Shown piece by piece: positions 42,785 through 50,700 of a DNA stretch of 64,000 nt. The first letter of the stretch is position 1, and each line of letters starts with the position of its first letter. This DNA comes from a virus. Location: the IMG/VR virus record IMGVR_UViG_3300032236_000463, positions 1 through 64,000 of that record; one strand, given 5' to 3'. The translations under genes and the position numbers were made by a program. Below the pieces are notes generated by a model. It ran no database searches, had not been told where the DNA came from, and saw only the letters and a list, made by a program, of their open reading frames with translations.

Positions 42785-42954
42785 TTAAAAAACACCCATA
42801 CCGCACAGCGGTAAAGCACATTCGTGAATTACACCACGCAGAAAAACTTGGTACACACGCTCCAATTACATGTGCAGTGTGCCATATTCCATATCCATGC
42901 AAGACCATCCAGTTAATTGATGATGACCTGTATGAAGATGGCGATAATGCTTAA
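42781..42954 (+). CDS. 57-residue His/Cys protein
   Basis: ATG 42781 in an ATGA overlap (an upstream in-frame start would overlap the membrane ORF). His-rich helix (HIRELHHAEKLGTHAP) then CAVCHIPYPC, a probable zinc site, and an acidic tail. It overlaps the next gene. Function unknown. Confidence 0.52.
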   Translation: MIKKHPYRTAVKHIRELHHAEKLGTHAPITCAVCHIPYPCKTIQLIDDDLYEDGDNA

Positions 42955-43234
42955 AGAGTCTGACTGGAAACTTGATGAGTGTGCCCTCCAGTCTTACTTA
43001 GATGAAACTTTAATCCGAGACTTTGTATTTGTTAGCAGAGACTTAATCCACGAGACTGAGTGCGAGAGTAAGTGTAGCTGCCTGCCTAAAGCTTTTACTA
43101 AGTTGGCGGGGTTTTTATGGAAATGCTACAGCAACGGAGTTCTTCCAGAACACATTACAGACGCAGTGGTTAAGTTGATGGATAAAAAACGTGGACAACT
43201 AACCGAAACATTAGCAGGGAAACTAGATGCCTAA
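42938..43234 (+). CDS. hypothetical Cys-containing protein
   Basis: 98 residues from ATG 42938 (ATG 42947 is equally possible; neither has a clear Shine-Dalgarno). Contains ETECESKCSCLPKAF, a compact cysteine cluster, between helices. Overlaps the RuvC-like gene by 8 nt. Function unknown. Confidence 0.5.
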   Translation: MAIMLKESDWKLDECALQSYLDETLIRDFVFVSRDLIHETECESKCSCLPKAFTKLAGFLWKCYSNGVLPEHITDAVVKLMDKKRGQLTETLAGKLDA

Positions 43235-43775
43235 GCCAAAAATTTGGGGGAACCCAAATCTCAAAGGAGCAGTAGCCATAGGCATTGACCAGTCTTATTC
43301 TGGTTTTGCCTTAACTGCTATTGACGATAAAGATAACTACTACACAGAGGTCTGGAAACTAGAAGGTAATGGTGTAGAGCGATTGGTATACGCCGAGTCT
43401 CTTATTTATGATTTTTCATCCAAGTTTAACGTCAAAGCAATTGCTATGGAAGGTTACGCTTTTGGTAGTCAAATGGCTAACATGTTGGGGGAACTGGGTG
43501 GAACCGTAAAGCTTGCTTTATTTCAATACTTTAATAAGCCAGAGTGTGCGTACCCACTTGTAGTACCGCCTACTAGTCTTAAGAAATATATCACAGGTAA
43601 AGGTACTGGGGTCAAGAAGAATCAGGTACTCCTTGCTGTATACAAGAAGTGGGACGTAGAGTTCACAGATGATAACGCCGCTGATTCGTATGGTCTAGCC
43701 CGCCTTGTACGAAACAAGCACGACTTTGAGTACGAAAAAGAAGTATACGATAAATTGACTTCGCCAGGAAAATAA
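43227..43775 (+). CDS. RuvC-like Holliday-junction resolvase
   Basis: 182 residues. RNase H-fold acidic residues: Asp21 in AIGIDQSYSGFALT, Glu75 in AIAMEGYAFG, and the acidic pair plus Asp153 in FTDDNAADSYGLARL. This is the RuvC pattern, and KKYITGKGTGVKK provides the basic DNA-binding segment. A second resolvase candidate (Hjc-like) is encoded 3 kb upstream. It would cut four-way or branched DNA before packaging. Confidence 0.85.
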   Translation: MPKPKIWGNPNLKGAVAIGIDQSYSGFALTAIDDKDNYYTEVWKLEGNGVERLVYAESLIYDFSSKFNVKAIAMEGYAFGSQMANMLGELGGTVKLALFQYFNKPECAYPLVVPPTSLKKYITGKGTGVKKNQVLLAVYKKWDVEFTDDNAADSYGLARLVRNKHDFEYEKEVYDKLTSPGK

Positions 43776-43836
43776 GGGATTTTTACCTCATAATTGATAT
43801 AGAAGTAAAATACTCTACTACTATACGAGGTATAAA

Positions 43837-44115
43837 ATGTCTGAAACACCAGATGAGCAAGTACTTAAAGTAAGTGCTGGCTCTAATCCACAGTCTGTGG
43901 CATCCGCTATTGCCCACAGTATTTATGAGAACCATACCTGTAAAATCCGTGCCGTAGGCGCTGGAGCAGTCAATCAGGCTGTAAAAGCTATTGCTATTGC
44001 GCGTGGTTATACAGCCCCAAGAGGTCTAGACCTCAAGTGTATCCCTGGTTTTGCAAGTATCGAAAGCCATGATGGTCAGATTTCGGCTATTGTTTTCACA
44101 ATTGTCTCTGATTAA
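43837..44115 (+). CDS. SpoVS-family protein (Alba-like fold)
   Basis: 92 residues. LKVSAGSNPQSVASAIAHSIYEN, then KIRAVGAGAVNQAVKAIAIARGYTAPRGLDLKCIPGFASI, matches the small, highly conserved SpoVS family, whose fold resembles Alba nucleic-acid-binding proteins. In bacteria SpoVS affects sporulation and division. CGAGG precedes the ATG, and a possible promoter (TTGATA 43794, TACTAT 43819, long 19-nt spacer) lies upstream. Its role in the phage is unknown, perhaps regulation or nucleoid binding. Confidence 0.85.
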   Translation: MSETPDEQVLKVSAGSNPQSVASAIAHSIYENHTCKIRAVGAGAVNQAVKAIAIARGYTAPRGLDLKCIPGFASIESHDGQISAIVFTIVSD

Positions 44116-44132
44116 ACACTGACTATTTAGTT

Positions 44133-44164
44133 TTTAAGCCTTAAACTTTAATAAGGAATTCCTT
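44133..44164 (+). promoter_or_regulatory. two adjacent palindromes, possible operators
   Basis: TTTAAG-C-CTTAAA (44133-44145) and AAGGAATTCCTT (44153-44164) are perfect short palindromes 7 nt apart in the 69-nt gap before the next gene. A weak TTGTCT/TATTTA promoter (44102, 44124) lies just upstream. The spacing would suit a repressor dimer pair; no function is shown. Confidence 0.35.
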
Positions 44165-44184
44165 TCAACCCTAAAGAGGTAGAC

Positions 44185-44511
44185 ATGGCAAAAAACATTG
44201 CCCCACTTCCAGCGTCTGGTTCAGCTCCTGCTGCCTCAGGTGCAGTAAACAACGTATCTGGTGCACCGTCCCCGCATACCATTGTTGTTGCTCGTAAAGC
44301 AGCCCAGGCTGCTGACCCAGCACTACAGCCACTTGGTAAGCATCCATACGCACCACGAGAAGTAAGCGGTGCTTCATATGGTACTCAGGTAGGATTTGAA
44401 GCAGCTCAGGCTCCAGAAGCAGGTCTTACCCAGGCTAATGGTCGCTTGATGCAGAGCGCAATTAATCGCTCGGCTCCTAACTTCCGTGCAGGTACTGCAG
44501 AAAGTTATTAA
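44185..44511 (+). CDS. Ala/Pro-rich hypothetical protein
   Basis: 108 residues, low-complexity Ala, Pro, Ser and Gly, no charged clusters and probably disordered (PLPASGSAPAASGAVNNVSG). AAAGAGG upstream, terminator 45 nt downstream, so it is a single-gene unit. Composition resembles the 46-51 kb cluster. Function unknown, possibly virion-associated. Confidence 0.55.
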   Translation: MAKNIAPLPASGSAPAASGAVNNVSGAPSPHTIVVARKAAQAADPALQPLGKHPYAPREVSGASYGTQVGFEAAQAPEAGLTQANGRLMQSAINRSAPNFRAGTAESY

Positions 44512-44555
44512 CACTATGCTTGATTAACAGGCATAAACAGACATAAAAGCACATC

Positions 44556-44582
44556 ACCCCGCCAAACTACTGGCGGGGTTTT
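44556..44582 (+). terminator. rho-independent terminator
   Basis: A 9-bp stem (accccgcca / tggcggggt) with AACTAC loop and TTTT tail, between the Ala/Pro-rich gene and the next unit. Confidence 0.85.
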
Positions 44583-44650
44583 GTCATTTGTGGACTAAAT
44601 GTGGCATAGTATGTGTTACTCTATTTATAGTCAAGGAATAGGAATACAAA

Positions 44651-44905
44651 ATGATACTTGATATCTTAGAAGAACACATCAAGACCGCGAATAGTAAGTG
44701 CGTGGTTGGAAAATGGTTAAGCCTTCTAACTATTGAAGAACAAGATAAATTCAAAGAATTAATTGCCCAAGAAAAAATCAATGCGTCCGACCTGTTTAGA
44801 AGATTAGACATCAGACACATGGAAGAAGTAAGTAAACATCTGCCATTTAAATTAACTGCTTTCAAAGCACATACAAGAGGATATTGCACATGCCCACAAC
44901 AATAA
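44651..44905 (+). CDS. 84-residue hypothetical protein
   Basis: Helical protein (LEEHIKTANSKCVVGKWLSLLTIEEQDKFKELI) with a C-terminal H-x-R-G-Y-C-x-C motif. It overlaps the phosphoesterase start by 16 nt. The general build (WLxxLxxEExxxF ... HxxGxCxC) recurs in actinophages from memory, unverified. Function unknown. Confidence 0.52.
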   Translation: MILDILEEHIKTANSKCVVGKWLSLLTIEEQDKFKELIAQEKINASDLFRRLDIRHMEEVSKHLPFKLTAFKAHTRGYCTCPQQ

Positions 44906-45903
44906 GTGTTTTAGACATTCTCGCTGAAGCTTTAATCGAGCCAGCGATTGACACATCTACAGTGTTAAAGCCTGCAGTCGCAGCAACAATGCCTAAGACA
45001 ACAAAAACAAAAGTATCAAAGAAGAAGACCGATTGGAAACTAGCAGTAGTTCTTCCTGATACACAGATTGGATACCGCCGTTATGAAGACGGTACCCTAG
45101 ACCCATTCCACGATGTTCATGCTATCAACGTGGCTATGCAGATTCTTTCTGCTATGGAACAAGAATACGGGGTAGACAAGGTAATCAATCTAGGTGACAC
45201 TATTGACCTACCTATGTTCGGCAAGTACGCACAAGAGCCGACATTTGAAAACACAGTAAACGAATCGTTACAGGCTGGTCACGATTACATCGCTACCCAG
45301 CGCGCCCTAGCCCCCACTGCAGAGATTGTATACATTGACGGTAACCATGATTGCCGTGCTAATAAATATGTAGGCTTGCAGGCTCGTAGTATGTCTACTA
45401 TTAAACAGGTGGGAAATGAATTACCTGTTATTAGTATCCCATTCCTATTGAACATGGATAGCATCGGTAATGTGACTCACGTCTCAGGATACCCAGCAGA
45501 CAAGTACTATCTAAACCCACGTCTTGTAGCCCGCCACGGCACATCGGCAAAGGCAAGTGGTTCTACTGCTAACATGCATATTAACTCTAACCACCACGAG
45601 TCAGTTATTTATGGTCACTCACATCGTATGGAGTTGCTATACAAGACCCACGATACAAGCGGTGGCGCAATCCAGAATGGTGCTTATAGCCCAGGATGTC
45701 TATGCCGTATTGATGGCGCAGTTCCTTCATACAAGGGCGGGGTTATGACTAATCTTCACCCAGTAAAGCAGTATGAAAACTGGCAACAGGGTGCTGGTAT
45801 CGTGTGGTATAAGGACAACGGAGACTTTACAATCGAAAACGTCCATATTATGGATGGTTGGGGAGTTTACGCAGGTAATGAGTTTAGGTCATCAATTAAG
45901 TAA
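44890..45903 (+). CDS. calcineurin-like metallophosphoesterase
   Basis: 337 residues from ATG 44890 (AGAGG upstream). Metal motifs in order: LPDTQIG (Asp57; Gln where His is usual), NLGDTID (Asp103), DGNHDCR (151-154), ARHG, and IYGHSHR. The N-terminal ~45 residues are a Thr/Lys linker. It hydrolyses phosphodiesters or phosphoanhydrides; in phages such enzymes act on nucleic acid ends, nucleotides or tRNA. Substrate cannot be told. The following gene starts a different type of region. Confidence 0.82.
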   Translation: MPTTISVLDILAEALIEPAIDTSTVLKPAVAATMPKTTKTKVSKKKTDWKLAVVLPDTQIGYRRYEDGTLDPFHDVHAINVAMQILSAMEQEYGVDKVINLGDTIDLPMFGKYAQEPTFENTVNESLQAGHDYIATQRALAPTAEIVYIDGNHDCRANKYVGLQARSMSTIKQVGNELPVISIPFLLNMDSIGNVTHVSGYPADKYYLNPRLVARHGTSAKASGSTANMHINSNHHESVIYGHSHRMELLYKTHDTSGGAIQNGAYSPGCLCRIDGAVPSYKGGVMTNLHPVKQYENWQQGAGIVWYKDNGDFTIENVHIMDGWGVYAGNEFRSSIK

Positions 45904-45911
45904 AAATGCTC

Positions 45912-45917
45912 TAAAAT
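45912..45917 (+). promoter_or_regulatory. -10 box of a leaderless promoter
   Basis: TAAAAT ends 6 nt before ATG 45924, with no Shine-Dalgarno in the 20-nt gap after the previous gene. Weak -35. Likely a leaderless start of the disordered-protein operon. Confidence 0.45.
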
Positions 45918-45923
45918 TAAGTT

Positions 45924-46463
45924 ATGCCTAGTAGTCATCAGAACGTCCAAAATCTTGGCGCAAATGGGATGTACGGCACTAAAACTGTGTACGGCGGTGG
46001 TGGTGTTCCAGTTGCACGCTCTGACCTTGACTTTCTGCGCCTTGGCGTTGGTAGAGTACCTTCTGCTGAGTACCCTGATGGTTATCTAGGAACTATCCGT
46101 TCACGTCGCGATGACCGAGGTAGACCTTCTAGCGTTTCGGACACTGTTCTTAATAGCATGAAGCAACGCCTCGGTCAACGCGGTTACCAACGTGGAGTTC
46201 ACCGAGGTGAACGGATTGACCCTAGCGATTACTACTACCCAGCAGAGTTATCTGCTGAACGTGGTATCAAAAGACAAAAGCGTGCAAAGTATAACGGTAA
46301 TGTTTATATGTCTACACGTTATGTAGAAAACCAAAAACTAGTACCTGCCCCTCACCTTCCTAACGATGGTAAAGCGGGTCCAAATGTGCGTAGCGATTCC
46401 CCTTACGCAATTAATGAAAAACGTGTTAGCCAACTATCTAACATGAGACCAAGTTGGAGATAA
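45924..46463 (+). CDS. Arg/Gly-rich hypothetical protein, first gene of low-complexity cluster
   Basis: 179 residues rich in Arg, Gly, Tyr and Pro, with RSRRDDRGRPSS, RGYQRGVHRGERIDPSDYYYPAE and RGIKRQKRAKYNG. No cysteines, no membrane segment. The basic, disordered composition suggests nucleic-acid or capsid binding. Leaderless-type start. Cotranscribed with eleven further genes of similar character. No family recognised. Confidence 0.55.
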   Translation: MPSSHQNVQNLGANGMYGTKTVYGGGGVPVARSDLDFLRLGVGRVPSAEYPDGYLGTIRSRRDDRGRPSSVSDTVLNSMKQRLGQRGYQRGVHRGERIDPSDYYYPAELSAERGIKRQKRAKYNGNVYMSTRYVENQKLVPAPHLPNDGKAGPNVRSDSPYAINEKRVSQLSNMRPSWR

Positions 46464-46466
46464 CTA

Positions 46467-46784
46467 ATGGCAATTAACTCTACAGGTCCAATGCCTGTAA
46501 CCAATAGAGAACCACATCATAATTACCCAGACCCACCAATTAGACCTATGCCCACTTCACCACCAGCTATGCCTAAATTCCCAGGCAAGAGCCCAGATAC
46601 TGGGCATACTACAAAACCAGTTACTACAAAAGACCAACCAGGTAAGTACATAGGTGTTACTAATACACCATCTAAAAATCCAATGCCGAAGACTCCACCA
46701 GATAAATCTTCACATATTGGTAGAAAACCCTCAGCCCCAATCTCACACGTAGATAATACGTGGAATTACAGAAACCAGGAGTAG
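46467..46784 (+). CDS. Pro-rich disordered protein with MPKFPGK motif
   Basis: 105 residues, over a quarter proline by eye, plus Thr, Asn, Lys. Contains PAMPKFPGKSPDTGHT, nearly repeated in the gene at 49573. Follows the previous gene after 3 nt with GGAG as ribosome binding site. No folded domain seen. Function unknown. Confidence 0.52.
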   Translation: MAINSTGPMPVTNREPHHNYPDPPIRPMPTSPPAMPKFPGKSPDTGHTTKPVTTKDQPGKYIGVTNTPSKNPMPKTPPDKSSHIGRKPSAPISHVDNTWNYRNQE

Positions 46785-46790
46785 AAAACA

Positions 46791-47405
46791 ATGACCACAC
46801 TACCGCAAGTTCCAAACCCACCACTACCAAACTTACCAAAGCCACCAAGTGGTCCTAAACATCCTTATACTATTAGCGACTGGGGCATGCCCCAAGGACC
46901 TACCCCACCTCAAACCTACCACACTCCTGGTCACCCAAATGATAGAGGTGGCTCACGCGCTTATCAGGGTGGTGGGATTTTTACACACTTAACAGATAAG
47001 CATGCAGAGCACGTTACCCCTCCAGCCGTAGGTGGTGGATGGTCATTTGGTCGTATTGCACATGACATCGGTAGTGGGTTACAAAAGGTAGGCTCCGCAT
47101 TATTTGGAGGTAACACACCAGACCCATCTCAGCCTCATGGAGACGGGATTAGTCCAGATGGTCTTTGGATGAACTCAACTACAATGCCTGGCAAAAAATC
47201 ACTTGTTAATCCTCCTAAACAAGGTTTAGAACCATCAAACTTTGTTCGTCAGGCAAATGAGCATGATAATATTATGAAAAATGCTAGAGAAATGTCTGCA
47301 GAAGAACCTGATAAATATCATGGTGGCGATGGTCTTGCAAAAGCAATTGACATTCAAAAGAAAAAATCACTCTACAATCAGCGTAATCAAGATTACAATC
47401 CTTAA
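46791..47405 (+). CDS. Pro/Gly-rich disordered protein
   Basis: 204 residues. N-terminal half Pro-rich (LPQVPNPPLPNLPKPPSGPKHPY), then a short possibly amphipathic stretch (SFGRIAHDIGSGLQKVGSALFGG), which resembles a membrane-active or minor-capsid helix, and a charged C-terminus. No family recognised. Part of the cluster. Confidence 0.52.
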   Translation: MTTLPQVPNPPLPNLPKPPSGPKHPYTISDWGMPQGPTPPQTYHTPGHPNDRGGSRAYQGGGIFTHLTDKHAEHVTPPAVGGGWSFGRIAHDIGSGLQKVGSALFGGNTPDPSQPHGDGISPDGLWMNSTTMPGKKSLVNPPKQGLEPSNFVRQANEHDNIMKNAREMSAEEPDKYHGGDGLAKAIDIQKKKSLYNQRNQDYNP

Positions 47406-47409
47406 GATT

Positions 47410-47694
47410 ATGACACTTAAAAAGGATTACAATAAAGCAAAGCGTAAAAGGTTAAACGCGTTTGCTCATGGCATGTCAAAAAATCCTGCTGTTCTTGCTG
47501 CTGAGGCTATTCCAGGTAATGGAAGTAGGGTAAAGATACACGAAGCGGTTTACTCACATAGTGACCCATCGTGCTCCTATTGCGTAGAAGATAAGATTTG
47601 GCGTGCAGGTGCACCTGGTAGAACGGCTTTGGCTATTGGTGCCGCAAGCGACGTGATTAAGTCTAAAGTTAAGTCTAAAATAAAGGGTAAGTAA
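47410..47694 (+). CDS. basic hypothetical protein with C-x2-C motif
   Basis: 94 residues from ATG 47410; a longer in-frame extension would run 129 nt into the previous gene. Lys/Arg-rich N-terminus (KKDYNKAKRKRL), central SDPSCSYC, an Ala/Ile helix and a KSKVKSKIKGK tail. Ends in TAATG coupling. Possibly a DNA-binding virion component (inference). Confidence 0.52.
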   Translation: MTLKKDYNKAKRKRLNAFAHGMSKNPAVLAAEAIPGNGSRVKIHEAVYSHSDPSCSYCVEDKIWRAGAPGRTALAIGAASDVIKSKVKSKIKGK

Positions 47695-48041
47695 TGCCTA
47701 ATATGCAGAATGGAGTTTACTCCAATCGTCCGTGGATTGCGCCGCCAGAAGCGGCGTACCCTCCACAGGCGTACATTGGTCCATTCTCTAGTAACCAAGA
47801 GCAGAATCTATCGCAGGCTCTAGCCTCTATGACCATGACCAGTGAAGAACTACAACAGTACGTTCGTCCTAACCTACCCCAGGTTAATCTATTTCCAGAC
47901 CGTTTTGGGTATGTAAAGACAGCGTATGGCATTAAAGATATGATTGATTTAGGTACTCGCGTTACAGAACGTGTTGATACTCCAAACCCTGCTGCTCAAG
48001 CAGAATCATCTTCTAGAAACACGTTAGGATACGGTGTCTAA
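47694..48041 (+). CDS. hypothetical protein
   Basis: 115 residues, Pro/Ala/Gln-rich, with one probable helix-strand unit in the middle (NLSQALASMTMTSEELQQYVRPNLPQVNLF). The next gene starts on the base after its stop. No family recognised. Confidence 0.5.
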   Translation: MPNMQNGVYSNRPWIAPPEAAYPPQAYIGPFSSNQEQNLSQALASMTMTSEELQQYVRPNLPQVNLFPDRFGYVKTAYGIKDMIDLGTRVTERVDTPNPAAQAESSSRNTLGYGV

Positions 48042-48821
48042 ATGGACGAAGAAGAATTAACTAATAACCCCGCAACAGGCACTTCAATTAGCCCAATTAC
48101 TTATAACTCTTGGGGAACACCAGAAGGCGGAAGTCCAAGCAACTCAGGCGGTGGACGTGGATTTTTTGGTAGTATTGGAAATGCCGTTGGAGACTTTGTT
48201 GGCACTATGATGGGTGAAGCTCCTGGTGAGTCTTTACAGGGTGGTAAAACATCTAAATGGGGCAATTCTTCGGTAACAGCAACCAAAGACTACCCAAATG
48301 TTCCAAAAACTATATCTCTTCCTCCTGTTACTATGACAAAGACAACTGGTGGTTTTCAACCTGTTGAAGGTGCTGGGTTTGATTCACGTACTATTACTAC
48401 TACTAGCACACACGCAATTAATGACCATGATAGTCGTATGACTCAGCGTCAAGAAGGTGCGGCTATAGATAAGGGTAATAAACACTACATGAAAGATGAT
48501 ACAAAAACTACTACTTCAACTTTCAATGTTCCTAGTGTTCTTGACCAAATTAGAAACAATAAATTTGTCTCAATGCCTGAGTGGGCACGAAATGGTACAG
48601 CATTTCAGACACGTCAAGGGCATTTGTTTCCTTTTTCCCATATTCATATGCCTAATACTACTAGCACGGTTACAACATCACCTAGTGGAAATCAAGTTTT
48701 AGGAACTGTTCGTAAAGCCCCTACAGCAAAGCCGTCTGTTAGTAACCCAGGTGCTGGGTATAAACTTGTTAGTTCACAGTTCCCAACTGCTGCTCAGCAA
48801 AGACAACATAAAGGTAAGTAA
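48042..48821 (+). CDS. Gly/Ser/Thr-rich hypothetical protein
   Basis: 259 residues, low complexity. A GRGFFGSIGNAVGDFVGTMMGEAPG stretch near residue 40 is glycine-rich and amphipathic, reminiscent of the short helix in the gene at 46791. The rest is Thr/Ser-rich with few hydrophobic runs and a C-terminal AAQQRQHKGK. No enzyme motif seen. Unknown function. Confidence 0.52.
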   Translation: MDEEELTNNPATGTSISPITYNSWGTPEGGSPSNSGGGRGFFGSIGNAVGDFVGTMMGEAPGESLQGGKTSKWGNSSVTATKDYPNVPKTISLPPVTMTKTTGGFQPVEGAGFDSRTITTTSTHAINDHDSRMTQRQEGAAIDKGNKHYMKDDTKTTTSTFNVPSVLDQIRNNKFVSMPEWARNGTAFQTRQGHLFPFSHIHMPNTTSTVTTSPSGNQVLGTVRKAPTAKPSVSNPGAGYKLVSSQFPTAAQQRQHKGK

Positions 48822-48823
48822 TT

Positions 48824-49063
48824 GTGGTAAATGACCCAGGATTAATGACTGATAGCACAGGCTCAGGTATGGCTGGTGCTACAGATGTTTCTTTTGGTAC
48901 ACAACAAATTCTTAAAGAAACGTACTATAATGGTAGTAAGCCTTGTTTAGAATGTGGTTTGTTAATTCAGCCACAGGACGTATTACAGGGCAGAGAATTA
49001 TGCCCGAAGTGCCAAAATCGTAAAGGTGCTTCCTTAGTTAAGAATAGGATGGTAGCGGAATGA
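48824..49063 (+). CDS. zinc-ribbon protein
   Basis: 79 residues, GTG start. The C-terminal half has CLECGLLIQ ... LCPKCQNR, a standard zinc ribbon. N-terminal part is Gly/Ser/Thr-rich. Four-base overlap (ATGA) with the next gene. Nucleic-acid binding is plausible. Confidence 0.58.
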   Translation: MVNDPGLMTDSTGSGMAGATDVSFGTQQILKETYYNGSKPCLECGLLIQPQDVLQGRELCPKCQNRKGASLVKNRMVAE

Positions 49064-49266
49064 CCGTACCTTATCGTCGTTCACCCAATGCAGATATGCA
49101 AGAGGGAGCCACTGACGGAAAATATCGTAAGCGCCGTCCAAATACTACAGTAGCCCGCGGAATGGGTGACCAGATTGTTCAGGCTAACCGCGCTGACCTA
49201 CATCCTTACATGAACTATGGTTTTATCAACTCTGAAGAACCAAGCAAGGTAAATCCAGGTAAGTAA
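49060..49266 (+). CDS. 68-residue basic protein
   Basis: Arg/Asn/Pro-rich N-terminus (VPYRRSPNADMQE, GKYRKRRPNTTVARGMGDQ) and KVNPGK C-terminus. ATGA overlap with the zinc-ribbon gene. No family recognised. Confidence 0.5.
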   Translation: MTVPYRRSPNADMQEGATDGKYRKRRPNTTVARGMGDQIVQANRADLHPYMNYGFINSEEPSKVNPGK

Positions 49267-49267
49267 T

Positions 49268-49570
49268 ATGCAAACACCTAGAGACCGAGCACGTGAAGCA
49301 AGTCGTCAAGCACGTTTACAAGATACTAAGCGTGAACTAGCAAACTTAATGGATGATAACAACCGACGTGGAGACTCTGGTGAACAAGTAACTGGTCGGA
49401 CTTTAACTCCAGATGTGGCTAGAAAAAATAAAGATTTACTTCCTCATGCGAGAAAAGCCGCTATTGCAAAACGAAAGACGGACCGCGAGTCAACAGGTAA
49501 ATATCCACTCGGACTTTACCATGGTATCACCTTAAAAGGTGAAAACAAAAGACCACTTAAGGATATTTAA
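49268..49570 (+). CDS. Arg/Lys-rich helical protein
   Basis: 100 residues, very basic (PRDRAREASRQARLQDTKREL and LLPHARKAAIAKRKTDRES). Likely helical and nucleic-acid binding. It starts 1 nt after the previous stop. Function unknown. Confidence 0.5.
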   Translation: MQTPRDRAREASRQARLQDTKRELANLMDDNNRRGDSGEQVTGRTLTPDVARKNKDLLPHARKAAIAKRKTDRESTGKYPLGLYHGITLKGENKRPLKDI

Positions 49571-49572
49571 TC

Positions 49573-50007
49573 ATGGCATTTGACCCAACTAACAGATTTA
49601 ATAAGACTACTACCGTTAAGCCTGGTAAGCCTTCTGGTGAACAGCCAGGCTCAGGTTATACATGGGGTGGTGGGCGTACTGATACTAATACGTTTGCATC
49701 TCCAGATGTTAGTAAGCAAACTAATAGAACCCCACATCTACCAGGCAATCCTTGGCACGGAATTTTTAGACCAACTGGACCAGTTGGTGGTGGGTCTATG
49801 CCTAAATTCCCAGGAAAGACCCCAGATAATGGACCAGGTGCCAAAGGTAACAAAACATATTCTAATACTGGAACTACCCCACCATCTGGTAGCCCTAGTG
49901 GTATTAGTACTACTAAGACAAGTACTAATCCAGTTGGAGGACCAGGACCTATGGGAACCAAAACTTCAAATACATCATCATCACCAATTAAGTCACGAAT
50001 CAAATAG
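49573..50007 (+). CDS. Pro/Gly/Thr-rich disordered protein, paralogue-like to 46467 gene
   Basis: 144 residues of Pro, Gly, Thr, Ser, Lys, fully low-complexity. SMPKFPGKTPDNGPGAKG mirrors the MPKFPGKSPDTG motif of the gene at 46467, suggesting duplication of a short interaction motif. AAGGA ribosome binding site inside the previous gene's end. No domain seen. Confidence 0.52.
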   Translation: MAFDPTNRFNKTTTVKPGKPSGEQPGSGYTWGGGRTDTNTFASPDVSKQTNRTPHLPGNPWHGIFRPTGPVGGGSMPKFPGKTPDNGPGAKGNKTYSNTGTTPPSGSPSGISTTKTSTNPVGGPGPMGTKTSNTSSSPIKSRIK

Positions 50008-50016
50008 GAGAATAAC

Positions 50017-50700
50017 ATGGCTGCAAAGAAAGAACCAACAAAAAAGGCTGCTGCTAAAAAAGCAACTGCTAAAAAAGCAACTAAAGTAACGCGTTTAGAT
50101 AACAAGACTGCTACTAAACAAGAGCGTGCTATTGCTAAGAAGTCTGATGCCGCATCTCGTAAAAAGGCTACTGCTGAACGAGTTAGTAGAGTTAAGGGCG
50201 TTGGCAACCGTAGAGCCACTGCTGGAGAAGCTGCTCAAGGTTCCGCTGTAGAATCAGAAATTGCTAGACTTAACGAAGCACGAAAAGCAGAAATCAAAGC
50301 AGCAGACGCAAAGTTATCTGGTGGAGCAATTCCTACTAGCAGATTTAGAAGGACTGGTTTAGATGATGATACTGCAGTAAATGCTGTTTCAGAATCTACT
50401 AAAAGTCATATAAGAAAAAGTGCTAAAAGACAAAAAAAAGATGGACCCCCTACCGCTAGTATTGAAACCTTAAAAGAACGTGAACACATGGCTGAGTATA
50501 GAGACCATGTAAAACGAGGTCGTGCTGATAAAGCATCAGCTGCAAAAACAGCCTACTTCACACATGTCACTACCCACGGTGCAAGCATTGACGATGCAGA
50601 CGCTATGCAGCCTTGTGCAACACAAGGATGCGGTGGTGAAGCGCATAAGGAACTAGATGATGATATTTGCCCATCTTGTGCTGCTGCAGGAAAAGTGTAA
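50017..50700 (+). CDS. histone-H1-like Lys/Ala-rich protein with C-terminal zinc ribbon
   Basis: 227 residues, AGGAG upstream. Residues ~1-25 are KKAAAKKATAKKATK-type repeats like H1/Hc1 tails; the middle is Ala/Arg/Lys-rich helix. Residues ~190-227 are PCATQGCGGEAHKELDDDICPSCAAAG, a zinc ribbon. The composition predicts tight DNA binding. TAATG coupling to the next gene. It could compact or protect phage DNA, which is an inference from composition. Confidence 0.58.
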   Translation: MAAKKEPTKKAAAKKATAKKATKVTRLDNKTATKQERAIAKKSDAASRKKATAERVSRVKGVGNRRATAGEAAQGSAVESEIARLNEARKAEIKAADAKLSGGAIPTSRFRRTGLDDDTAVNAVSESTKSHIRKSAKRQKKDGPPTASIETLKEREHMAEYRDHVKRGRADKASAAKTAYFTHVTTHGASIDDADAMQPCATQGCGGEAHKELDDDICPSCAAAGKV

